Below, piece by piece: positions 35,201 to 42,809 of a stretch of 47,443 nucleotides of DNA (the first letter of the stretch is position 1; every line of letters starts with the position of its first letter). The stretch comes from Gammaproteobacteria bacterium (GTDB lineage Bacteria > Pseudomonadota > Gammaproteobacteria > QZLD01). Location of the stretch: contig QZLE01000106.1 of NCBI GenBank assembly GCA_004796365.1, forward strand, positions 1 through 47,443, read 5' to 3'. Made by a program: the position numbers and the translations under genes. The notes beneath the pieces were generated by a model, which saw only the letters and a program-made list of their open reading frames with translations, made no database searches and was not told where the DNA came from.

Positions 35201-36169
35201 CCGATCTTTGAAAGCTGGAGAATTAATAACTATGCTGAGGCTAAAATCACAGGCACAACCTTTGATATCGACTCTGACCTTAATCGTGTAGAGATTGAAT
35301 TTAATGGTGACGGCAACTGGATCCTGGCCAATGGTATTGAGAACTTCGAATATATACCGGATTTCTACGGCAAGCGAATAGTTAGATTACGCGTTGTTGA
35401 TAATAACGGAAATATGACTGTTACCAATTCATATGAATTCTATCCAACAGCACCGGTAATCATCGAAACCCGCAATCTGCAAATCAACGGTAGCAGCATT
35501 ATTGTTACAGGAACAGCTTCTGATGCTGAAAATGACATCACTAAAATTCAGATCAGAATAGACAGCGCTGAATGGGTAACCTGCAACGGCACCACCAACT
35601 ATACCTGTGCTATTGATGATCTAGATTTTGGTGAGCATTATTATAGCATCAGGGGTATCGACTCACATGAAGTTATATATAGTTCAACACCAAAGAAGTA
35701 TTTTGATATAACTCCTGCAATGCCAGAGATTGACAGATATGAATACACATTTGATGGCAATAAACTGGTAGTAACTGGTAACGCATCAGATGCTGACGGA
35801 GACCTTGCATCTATTCTTCTGATGGTTGTTCAGGGTGATAGCTATCAGTGTACAGGCACAACCTCATTTATCTGTGAGATGCCTGGACTCATTGATGATG
35901 AAACCTATGATCTTGTATTAGAGGCTCGAGATGCATTAGATAATCGTAGCGCGCCAGAGATCTTCTCATTTACCTATGAAGAGCAAATTCAAACATCATG
36001 CTTTACAGCAACCAACAACGAGCATATTGACGCAGGAAGAGCTGAATTAAGATACGGCATCCTGGTTTATGCTAACGGTTCTGGAAGCTACCTTGGAATG
36101 GGTACCAATGAAACATCCCTTGAAGAAACTTCTCCAGGAATATGGAGCAAAGTTAACACCTGTCAATAG
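32234..36169 (+). CDS. Secreted multidomain subtilisin-like serine protease, copy 2
   Basis: The most divergent paralogue, 1,311 residues with the same plan: signal peptide about 1-27 (SSIAFGE), propeptide with MSEQGLIKSSQLIVKFK, catalytic Asp223, His297, Asn398 and Ser467, a cysteine-bracketed module (about 535-605), Ig-like modules, and a terminal cysteine-bracketed module. About 20 extra residues (including NYDFENQHKWIPGDFTTG) are inserted directly before the catalytic GHGTHC, next to the active site, and are absent from copies 1 and 3. The C-terminal module is shorter: the VYANGSGSYLGMGTNETSLEE segment replaces the longer YAVGSDDDLGLYG form. TGGAGA lies 9-14 bases before ATG 32234. The likely role is digestion of external protein, with a substrate preference different from copies 1 and 3. 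Confidence 0.92.
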   Translation: MNIGNKIKGYATTIAIIAISISSIAFGETPKETNYFNQDSKNFLQSLTSANRKNTTTPPRNQINLLEMSEQGLIKSSQLIVKFKSSAVAAMPQINSVLQKYSIKEISDFYSPGKLLSAYKKAFSKLKVISFAKGTNLNMAFRELQKDPEIEYVTPNFTFTNQATPNDLNSRQWGLNNTGQNIISYDYEGTELTRTGTTDADIDATEAWDIRQDAERTVIAVIDTGVDYLHEDLAGNIWTNPGEIAGNGLDDDGNGYIDDVHGYDFADNDSDPMDVVVNYDFENQHKWIPGDFTTGGHGTHCAGIIAAIGNNGKGITGITWNTKIMVLKIFGNGEPFAFTSDIVSAIIYAADNGAKISNNSYGSTVSNSEWANAGNKPLFDAISAANDAGMLFVAAAGNSGVDLNTEAYSSPAGLELPNIISVAASDENDELARFSNFGSSMVDLAAPGVDIFSTFPGNSYHTMSGTSMAAPLVAGAAALMLEENSDLTPAEIKAILMNTADAPSTLAESSASNGRLNVHSALEYLQQTVDGSCESYSATNDSHVSAGRAYKETSGQTCWGAFCLGGTTTYYAVGSDESIGPYGFTTTVLYKNEPGIFSKAENCQMGGSNDAPPVITLQGDAEKHIIAGTQYVLPTLEATAIDREDGDITAAIIKTGSFDKNIPGRYLITYTAKDSAGNKAAPVTRAINVLEKAYAPGVVVNGPTCNGWFCIPQKMVKGTEYHEYGYIAFDLIDGDLTDDVYIVDNKMDDTTTEGFRFLDYRVTNSNGIEGGSVNGAIRLVAVLDAELPHIWIRNSEGGNYFQYANEFYTWKRPEGEYWYYSPNFTVIDMKTERFYDPENADEGRDYTGWGTYSISGQDEVNYATTGDYTVTITATDTEGNTTFAQQIIHVVEDTTAPEITLLGESEIDMEIGEYFQDPWFETSDDLDFYPSISRKYFDETGTEIENPFSGRVTTEGTFTIEYLAQDGAGNQAEPKYRTVNVIRSHWDHAPIFESWRINNYAEAKITGTTFDIDSDLNRVEIEFNGDGNWILANGIENFEYIPDFYGKRIVRLRVVDNNGNMTVTNSYEFYPTAPVIIETRNLQINGSSIIVTGTASDAENDITKIQIRIDSAEWVTCNGTTNYTCAIDDLDFGEHYYSIRGIDSHEVIYSSTPKKYFDITPAMPEIDRYEYTFDGNKLVVTGNASDADGDLASILLMVVQGDSYQCTGTTSFICEMPGLIDDETYDLVLEARDALDNRSAPEIFSFTYEEQIQTSCFTATNNEHIDAGRAELRYGILVYANGSGSYLGMGTNETSLEETSPGIWSKVNTCQ

Positions 36170-36196
36170 CACATAATAATCATTAATAAATTTGTT

Positions 36197-36223
36197 AAGC
36201 CCCTTTTTTTAGGGGCTTTTTTT
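36197..36223 (+). terminator. Rho-independent terminator of subtilase gene 2
   Basis: AAGCCCC (36197-36203) pairs with GGGGCTT (36212-36218) around an eight-base T-rich loop and runs into a T tract. It begins 28 bases after the stop codon. Confidence 0.88.
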
Positions 36224-36246
36224 CAGCTTCAACAATATGAATTTTT

Positions 36247-36295
36247 TGTGAACCACGTCACATAAATTGACGCCCCAGTCTAAATACCTTATAGT
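36247..36295 (+). promoter_or_regulatory. CRP-type promoter of subtilase gene 3
   Basis: A perfect palindrome TGTGA-ACCACG-TCACA at 36247-36262 is followed after four bases by TTGACG (36267-36272), a 17-base spacer and TATAGT (36290-36295). The predicted start is about 36302, with the site centre near -47.5. The hexamers are better than those of gene 2 and of P2 of gene 1. Confidence 0.75.
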
Positions 36296-36360
36296 ATGCT
36301 ACGTATACCAACCAGTACGTATGCATGGCATTTGTCCTGCAAAACCCGTAGTAGGACAAA
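36296..36360 (+). promoter_or_regulatory. Two 5' leader stem-loops of subtilase gene 3
   Basis: The first pairs ATGCTACGTA (36296-36305) with TACGTATGCAT (36316-36326) with one bulged base. The second pairs TTTGTCCT (36331-36338) perfectly with AGGACAAA (36353-36360) around a 14-base loop. Both lie in the roughly 130-base untranslated leader. Confidence 0.55.
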
Positions 36361-36431
36361 CTCTACTAAATGGATTTAAGTAGAATCTTATTATCTATGG
36401 ACACAATTATTTATTCTTATGGAGATTCTTC

Positions 36432-39400
36432 ATGAAGATCAAAAAATGTATTTATAATAGTATTGCTTCAGTAATGCTTGTCGGTGCAATTACAGCATCT
36501 GCAAATGCTCAAACTGATACTTCTATATCCAACCAAACTTTACCTAATGCTTTTATTCAAGAATTCAGTGGCTCAAATAATAATGACCTACTGACATCTT
36601 CAGCTGTTGAAATTAGCAAACTAAGTGAACAAGGAAAGATTAAATCATCTCAACTTATTGTTAAATTTAAAAACAATACCGCACCATCTTATTCTTTTGG
36701 AGCTCTTGCTAATTTTAGTGTTGAAAACATTAAAGACTTCTATACTCCAAAAAACGTACTTGCTGCCAGTAAAGAACTATTTAGTAAATTAAAAGTAATC
36801 TCATTTTCGCAAGGAACAAATCTAGGTAAGGTATTTAAAGATCTTATGAAAGACCCTGAAGTTGAATATGTTGCACCAAACTATATATTCGAACTTCAAG
36901 CAACAACTCCGAATGATTTAGATTCTGCTCTTTGGGGACTAAATAACACTGGGCAAACTAGAAGTCATACCGACCCTGATGGAAACCAATTTAACGAAAC
37001 CGGTACTGTAGACGCTGACATAGATGCTCCAGAAGCATGGGATATCCGCCATGATGCAAACAATACAATTATCGCTATAATCGATACAGGTATCGATTAC
37101 AACCACAGCGAGCTAGCTTCTAACATGTGGACAAATCCTGGCGAAATAGCGGGAAACGGCATTGATGATGATGGAAATGGATACATAGATGATGTTCACG
37201 GTTATGACTTTGCAGACAACGACAATGACCCTATGGATGTAAGTGGTCATGGAACACACTGCTCTGGAACTATCGCAGCTCAAGGTGACAATGGAAACAA
37301 TATCACAGGTATTGCTTGGAATACTAAGCTAATGGCACTTAAAATATTTGGCGATGAAAGTAGCGGTGCTTTTACTTCTGATATTGTTGATGCAATTTTA
37401 TATGCTGCTGATAATGGTGCAAAAGTTTCTAATAACAGCTATGGCGCAAATTTTCCAAATAGTGTTCTAGCTGGCATTGTAGAAAAGCCTATTTATGATG
37501 CAATCAACGCAGCAAATGATGCTGGAATGTTATTTGTTGCTGCCGCTGGCAACGAATCTAGAAATCTTGATGACCATTGGATGAGCACTCCATCTGACCT
37601 TGAGCTTCCAAATATCATTTCAGTTGCTGGTTCAAACCAGTTTGATGAGCCTGCATCTTGGTTTACAAACTATGGTAAAACATCTGTTGATATAGCAGCT
37701 CCGGGTGAATTTATCTATAGTACCTATCCGGGTAATACATTTACCACCATACATGGAACATCTATGGCTGCACCACATGTAACAGGAGCAGCAGCTCTAC
37801 TAAGAGAAGAAAACCCTAATCTTAACCCTGCTGAAATCAAAGCTATTCTGATGAATACAGTTGATAGAATTGATGCTCTATCTGAAGTTTCAGCTAGTGG
37901 TGGAAGATTAAATCTATTCAATGCTCTTTCTGCTGTTAAGGGCCAAGGTGGAGAATGCGAAAGTTATACTTCAACAAATGACAGCCATGTATCAGCCAGT
38001 AGAGCAACAAAAGAAGTTACAGGGCAAACTTGTATAGGCACTTTCTGCTTTGGTGGAACAACTACGTATAAGGCTGTTGGAACTGAAGAATCGCTTGGAC
38101 CTTATGGGTTCACTACTACTACCCTATACGAAAATCAAGCAGGGGTATTTTCAAAAAATGATAATTGCCAAATGAGTGGCGATATTGATGCTCCTCCAGT
38201 TCTTACCCTAAACGGCGACCGTGAAAAATTCATTATGGTTGGTTCGGATTACTCTCTTCCTGCTATTCCTGTTACTGCATATGATAGAGAAGATGGAGAT
38301 ATTTCCGAATCAATCACAACTGCGGGTAGCTTTGATGCACAAACACCAGGTAGATATATAATTACTCACAGCGTAACCGATTCTGCTGGAAACAAAGCTG
38401 CAAGCGTATCAAGATATATACACGTAACAGACAAAGATGATCCACCATATATTGGTTTGTTAGGGCCTCAATGTAACATGTCATTCTGTTTACCTATCAA
38501 AATGGAAACTGGAACTCAATATCAAGAGCCGGGGTACATTGCTTATGATATTGTAGATGGAGATCTATCAGACCAAGTATTCACTGCTGGGGATTCGATG
38601 GAAAACACATCAGAAGAAGGCATTAGATTCCTTTATTACAGCGTATTAGACAGCACTGGAAATCAAGGATACACCAGTAGTTATAGAACAATAGCCGTTC
38701 TTGATCCTGAAATGCCACATATTTGGGTAAGACCACTAGAAAAAAGAAGCCTATATGAATTTAATAGCTATTCTTATGATCACTATACATGGAGAAGATC
38801 AGAAGGCGATTCAACCTATGTTAATCCTCAATTCGCAGTTTTCGATCTAAAAACCGAATTCACAGATAGCGAGCAAGTTAACTGGGATGAAGCTGTTACT
38901 GTTACAGGAAGCGATGAGGTTGATCTAACTGTAGTTGGTGATTATGTAATCACTTTCAGTGCAACGGACCCAGATGGCAATACAACAACTGCTCAACAAA
39001 CAATTCATGTGGTTGAAGATACCGAACCACCTGTTATTACCCTTTTTGGTGATTCAGAAATAACAGTTGAAATTGGTGATAAGTTTGTTGAGCCAAATGG
39101 TTCTCTTTACGATGAGCTGGATAGATATCCAACAGCAACCAAGAAAATCTATAATGAAGCTGGTGAAGAGATATCAAATCCATTTTATACATACTTAACT
39201 GAAGAAGCTGTTTACACTGTAGAGTATCTTGGTGAAGACTCCGCAGGTAACCAAGCAACACCTCAATATAGAACTGTAAATGTTGTACGTAGCCACTCGA
39301 ATCATCCACCTCGTTTCATTTACCCTTATGGCTATAAACAGCCTATCGATACTGAAATATTTGGATCCACTATTGATGTAGATGGAGACTTTGAACGCAT

Positions 39401-40301
39401 CGAGATTGAGTTTAATGAAGATGGCAACTGGATTACTATCGCAGAAACTCTTGAATGGAGTTATAAACCAGACTGGTATGGTGAAAGAACATTTAGAATC
39501 AGAGCTGTGGATGCCAATGGCAATATGACTTACTTATACAATGATGCAAGGGCACTTAAATCTGTTGCTAAAGTCATAATTGAAAGCAGATCATTCCAAG
39601 TAGATGGCTCAAGCATTACTATATCTGGTACTGCATCTGACCTGGAAAATGACATTCAAGAAATCAGTATTTCGATTGATGATGGGGAATGGATTTCTTG
39701 TACAGGCACAACAACTTGGACCTGCCCAACTATTGAAGGCCTGAGTATTGGGCAACACTACTTTAAAGTACGTGGAAAAGATAAGTGGTACTACTATGTT
39801 GATGGTTCAGCATCCCAATTTACTATTGAACCAGCTATTCCACAGATTGATAGCTATGACTATTCATTCGATGGGGACTCACTAGTAGTAACAGGTACTG
39901 CATCTGATGCTGACGGAGACCTTTCTGAAGTTCACCTCCTTGTTGGTCTTGGAGGCTTCCAATGTACTGGTACAACTTCATTTTCATGTGTAATGCCTGA
40001 TCTTGTTGACGGTACAACGTATGATGTTGCTCTTCAAGCTAGAGATTCATATGGAAATGAGAGCACTCCTCTAGAATTTTCATTCACATTTGAAAATCCT
40101 GTCGGCGAATGTATTACTGATACTAACTACAATCACGTAGCTGCCGGTCGAGCATACCAGGGTGGTCTTTCAAACCTATATGCTTATGCAGTTGGTTCTG
40201 ACGATGACCTAGGATTATATGGTTCACAGTACTACAGCACAACAACATCACTAGAAGAAACTTCAAATGGTGTTTGGACAAAAGTAGCTAGCTGTAACTA
40301 G
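36432..40301 (+). CDS. Secreted multidomain subtilisin-like serine protease, copy 3
   Basis: A 1,289-residue paralogue, closest to copy 1 in protein sequence. Signal peptide about 1-26 (SANAQ), propeptide with LSEQGKIKSSQLIVKFK, catalytic Asp218, His273, Asn374 and Ser444, a first cysteine-bracketed module (about 513-583), Ig-like modules and a second cysteine-bracketed module almost identical in protein to that of copy 1. At the DNA level it is clearly richer in A/T at third codon positions than copies 1 and 2 (for example ATT, AAA and CTT where copy 1 has ATC, AAG and CTC). This suggests a different history or different selection on codon use. The first module has KAVGTEESLGPYG instead of YAVGSDESIG. 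TGGAGA lies 8-13 bases before ATG 36432. Confidence 0.92.
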   Translation: MKIKKCIYNSIASVMLVGAITASANAQTDTSISNQTLPNAFIQEFSGSNNNDLLTSSAVEISKLSEQGKIKSSQLIVKFKNNTAPSYSFGALANFSVENIKDFYTPKNVLAASKELFSKLKVISFSQGTNLGKVFKDLMKDPEVEYVAPNYIFELQATTPNDLDSALWGLNNTGQTRSHTDPDGNQFNETGTVDADIDAPEAWDIRHDANNTIIAIIDTGIDYNHSELASNMWTNPGEIAGNGIDDDGNGYIDDVHGYDFADNDNDPMDVSGHGTHCSGTIAAQGDNGNNITGIAWNTKLMALKIFGDESSGAFTSDIVDAILYAADNGAKVSNNSYGANFPNSVLAGIVEKPIYDAINAANDAGMLFVAAAGNESRNLDDHWMSTPSDLELPNIISVAGSNQFDEPASWFTNYGKTSVDIAAPGEFIYSTYPGNTFTTIHGTSMAAPHVTGAAALLREENPNLNPAEIKAILMNTVDRIDALSEVSASGGRLNLFNALSAVKGQGGECESYTSTNDSHVSASRATKEVTGQTCIGTFCFGGTTTYKAVGTEESLGPYGFTTTTLYENQAGVFSKNDNCQMSGDIDAPPVLTLNGDREKFIMVGSDYSLPAIPVTAYDREDGDISESITTAGSFDAQTPGRYIITHSVTDSAGNKAASVSRYIHVTDKDDPPYIGLLGPQCNMSFCLPIKMETGTQYQEPGYIAYDIVDGDLSDQVFTAGDSMENTSEEGIRFLYYSVLDSTGNQGYTSSYRTIAVLDPEMPHIWVRPLEKRSLYEFNSYSYDHYTWRRSEGDSTYVNPQFAVFDLKTEFTDSEQVNWDEAVTVTGSDEVDLTVVGDYVITFSATDPDGNTTTAQQTIHVVEDTEPPVITLFGDSEITVEIGDKFVEPNGSLYDELDRYPTATKKIYNEAGEEISNPFYTYLTEEAVYTVEYLGEDSAGNQATPQYRTVNVVRSHSNHPPRFIYPYGYKQPIDTEIFGSTIDVDGDFERIEIEFNEDGNWITIAETLEWSYKPDWYGERTFRIRAVDANGNMTYLYNDARALKSVAKVIIESRSFQVDGSSITISGTASDLENDIQEISISIDDGEWISCTGTTTWTCPTIEGLSIGQHYFKVRGKDKWYYYVDGSASQFTIEPAIPQIDSYDYSFDGDSLVVTGTASDADGDLSEVHLLVGLGGFQCTGTTSFSCVMPDLVDGTTYDVALQARDSYGNESTPLEFSFTFENPVGECITDTNYNHVAAGRAYQGGLSNLYAYAVGSDDDLGLYGSQYYSTTTSLEETSNGVWTKVASCN

Positions 40302-40331
40302 TCAACTATATAATTAGTTAACTATGAAAAC

Positions 40332-40358
40332 GCAAAGCCCCTAAATGAGGGGCTTTGC
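40332..40358. terminator. Terminator shared by subtilase gene 3 and the lipoprotein gene
   Basis: GCAAAGCCCC (40332-40341) pairs perfectly with GGGGCTTTGC (40349-40358) around a seven-base loop. The T tract after it is short (TTATATA). The genes on either side converge, so the hairpin can serve both. Confidence 0.8.
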
Positions 40359-40379
40359 TTATATATATCAAATTGAATA

Positions 40380-40604
40380 TCAATACTGATTATCTTCTGC
40401 TTTTTCAAGCTGCTCCTGTCTTTGCTGCATTATCTTATCCATTTGCTGCTGCACTTGCTGCGGTTTTTTCATTACGTTCTTATTGTAATCCATATAGGTA
40501 TCAACCGGATTCTCATTTTTTTCAGGCTTATTGTCTGAATTACTATCTGAGCTGCAACCAACGCTAGCAAATAATGCAACCGCCAATATAAGTATTCTTG
40601 TCAT
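40380..40604 (-). CDS. Small lipoprotein with glutamine-rich helix
   Basis: A 74-residue protein with a lipoprotein signal: hydrophobic stretch ILILAVALFAS, then VGC with the lipidated Cys17. The mature part is a short acidic linker followed by a charged, Gln-rich helix (PQQVQQQMDKIMQQRQEQLEKAE). Serine follows the cysteine, so outer-membrane sorting is expected. It lies nine bases downstream of the ABC ATPase gene on the same strand and is probably co-transcribed. No family was recognised. A role as a partner of the transporter is possible but not shown. Confidence 0.78.
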   Translation of the reverse strand: MTRILILAVALFASVGCSSDSNSDNKPEKNENPVDTYMDYNKNVMKKPQQVQQQMDKIMQQRQEQLEKAEDNQY

Positions 40605-40613
40605 GGTGTTCCC

Positions 40614-41351
40614 CTAATTTGAAATACAGTTTAAATACGCCTGTTCAAGATCATCAGAGCCAAACTTTTCCCGACACTCGTCGGTAGTACCAACAAATTT
40701 TATTACCCCTTGATCCAGAATAGCCATTCGATCACAGATAACATCTACATCTGCAAGCATGTGTGTACTAAAAAACAATGTGGTCTGAGTTTCTTTAAGG
40801 CTTTTTATCTGCTTTTTCAAGTAGGCACGCGCTTTTGGGTCAAGACCACTCATTGGCTCATCCAAAATTACAACAGGCTTTTCAGCAAGAAAGCACCCCA
40901 TAAGACCGAGCTTTTGCGCCATTCCTTTGGAATAACTCCTAACCGGTTTGTTTAGTGCTTCTTTTGCCAGATCAAGATTTTCGCAAAGGATGATAACTCT
41001 CGAATCATCAAATTCAACTCCATGAATCTGAGACGTAAATTTTAGAAAATCATTACCCTTGAAAAAATATGGGGGGTTGAATCTTTCCGGCAAGAATGCC
41101 AAATGCTCTCTGGCTTGCGGGTTTTGGTTATCATTTTCGGCAATTAGAATCGTTCCCGAATCAGGTTCAATAAAATCTAGAAGAGACTTTATCATTGTTG
41201 TCTTTCCAGCGCCGTTAGCTCCAACCAACCCCAGAAATTCCCCTTTCTTAACCTCTAATGAGATTCCTTGAAGAACCTTTTGTTTTCCATAGCTTTTAGT
41301 AACTTGCTGATAGCTGATCGCAATATCGTTATCAGCCTGCTGCGGTTCCAT
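40614..41351 (-). CDS. ABC transporter ATP-binding protein (ABC-2 / CcmA type)
   Basis: The 245-residue ATPase has Walker A GANGAGKT at about 44-51, the Q-loop in FLPERFNP, signature YSKGMAQKLGL, Walker B PVVILDEPMSGLDP and the switch His in FFSTHMLADVD. The replacement of LSGG by YSKGM is typical of CcmA/NatA-like ATPases that pair with ABC-2 permeases. No permease gene lies next to it in this window: a lipoprotein follows and an HD-GYP gene precedes. The substrate is therefore unknown, and it must work with a distant membrane protein or in another role. The ATG is at 41351. Confidence 0.9.
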   Translation of the reverse strand: MEPQQADNDIAISYQQVTKSYGKQKVLQGISLEVKKGEFLGLVGANGAGKTTMIKSLLDFIEPDSGTILIAENDNQNPQAREHLAFLPERFNPPYFFKGNDFLKFTSQIHGVEFDDSRVIILCENLDLAKEALNKPVRSYSKGMAQKLGLMGCFLAEKPVVILDEPMSGLDPKARAYLKKQIKSLKETQTTLFFSTHMLADVDVICDRMAILDQGVIKFVGTTDECREKFGSDDLEQAYLNCISN

Positions 41352-41388
41352 TTGAAAAAATTCCTTTAGACTATTTCAGCCTATCCAG

Positions 41389-42618
41389 CTATTCGCCTTT
41401 TTCCAGGTCTTTAAAGGCGCCAGCCATCAGCTGAATCTTGACTACTTTATTAAATTGTTCAACCCAAAATGGACAAAACTGACTTCCTGCAGATGCATTA
41501 ATTTCAGCTACTGCACGCATAATTGACTTTCTGTTAACTCGATCCGGGCGCGAGTGTGTCATCGCAAAAAATGCATCACAAATCAGCATAATTCTTGCCC
41601 CGTCACATATCTCTTCCCCCACGAGCTGTTTGGGGTAGCCAGATCCATTAAATTGTTCATGATGCTGCTCAACAATCTCAGCAGCAGGTTCCCACCCCAT
41701 CATACGCTTTAATAACCCAGATCCAACATATACATGATCCTGAACCTCTTTTAGTTCTTCATTGGTATACTTGCCTTTTTTATTAAAAATTTCATCTGGA
41801 AGAAAACCCATACCAATATCATGCATATAACACGCAGCTTCCAGCTGGAAATAATCAACTGGAGTGCCTGCTACACCATTTGTGCCAAGCGCAATTGAAG
41901 CGATGAATGCAGTTCGATTCGCCCACCTGTGATTTGAATCATCAACTGCCTCACCCAAAGAGCGAAAAAGCTGAAGATCTGGGTCAAGAGTCTCAGTAAG
42001 TACAAATATTTTCTTATGAGTTTTTTGAACTAACTCAATATCTATGTCCTGCTTTTTCTGAACAACCTGTTGCTCTGGTGCCGGTGTTTCTTCAGGTTCA
42101 TCTACCTCAATCGCACCACCATTTTCGGCAATCCTGATCTTATCAGGATCGCCAGAAAGATATGCCTGAACAAGGGGGGCATATTCTTTTATTTTATCTT
42201 CCCCACTTTGTACAAGAAGATTAATAGATTCGATAACCTTAGGAACCTCTCCCAGATCAACCTTACCATTTTTAGCAACTTCTCTGGTAATGAACAGCAA
42301 TCTGTCCATCGACAAAAGAATAATCTCACTAATCTGTTTGCAATACTTAATCTCACCTTCTCGCAACCCTTCAACCAGGTTTTCTACAGAATGAGCAAAA
42401 TCAACCATTGGGTCAATATGGAAGATATTTGCATCGCCCTTTATGGTATGCAGAGCTCTAAACACCTGGTTTAGCAATTCGGTGCTATCAGGGGCATCTT
42501 CCAGGCGCAAAAGGGCAGACTCAACCTCGACGTGTTTCTCTTCCACCTCATCGAGAAAGTCTTTAATATCGTCATATTCGTCAACTAATACAAAAATATC
42601 GCTATTATTTTCTGTCAT
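41389..42618 (-). CDS. HPt domain fused to HD-GYP cyclic-di-GMP phosphodiesterase domain
   Basis: A soluble protein of 409 residues if ATG 42618 is used; a TTG at 42627 is in frame but no better supported, and neither has a good ribosome binding site. An N-terminal HPt domain (about 10-110) has the phospho-acceptor His57 in FRALHTIKGDANIFH. A Pro/Glu/Gln-rich linker (about 170-195) follows. The HD-GYP domain (about 200-395) keeps the metal-binding HD at about 266-267 (CYMHDIGMGF), EQHHEQFNGSGYP and DAFFAMTHSRPDR, so it is probably active against cyclic di-GMP. HD-GYP domains usually follow a receiver domain; the link to HPt is less common. It could take phosphate from a receiver such as those of the hybrid kinase at 16.2-20.1 kb, but that is only inference. 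Confidence 0.88.
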   Translation of the reverse strand: MTENNSDIFVLVDEYDDIKDFLDEVEEKHVEVESALLRLEDAPDSTELLNQVFRALHTIKGDANIFHIDPMVDFAHSVENLVEGLREGEIKYCKQISEIILLSMDRLLFITREVAKNGKVDLGEVPKVIESINLLVQSGEDKIKEYAPLVQAYLSGDPDKIRIAENGGAIEVDEPEETPAPEQQVVQKKQDIDIELVQKTHKKIFVLTETLDPDLQLFRSLGEAVDDSNHRWANRTAFIASIALGTNGVAGTPVDYFQLEAACYMHDIGMGFLPDEIFNKKGKYTNEELKEVQDHVYVGSGLLKRMMGWEPAAEIVEQHHEQFNGSGYPKQLVGEEICDGARIMLICDAFFAMTHSRPDRVNRKSIMRAVAEINASAGSQFCPFWVEQFNKVVKIQLMAGAFKDLEKGE

Positions 42619-42809
42619 TTTAACCAATTTTTATTCACAACATCACTAAGCAAAGGATAGACCATAATCCTATATATTGCAGTCCATGCAGATAATATAT
42701 TCTATATATAAAGGCTAATGTTATCTATTTATCATTATTTTCACAGAATGGCAGAAAACTTGTTAAAATCATAATCTATTTAGTATTTTAGTTTTCAATT
42801 ACTACACAC

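Noticed and set aside
28108-40301. Protease repeats as sortase substrates or type IX / PEP-CTERM cargo
   Set aside because: The C termini end in a cysteine module followed by Asn or Gln, with no hydrophobic segment, no LPXTG- or PKTAT-like motif and no basic tail.
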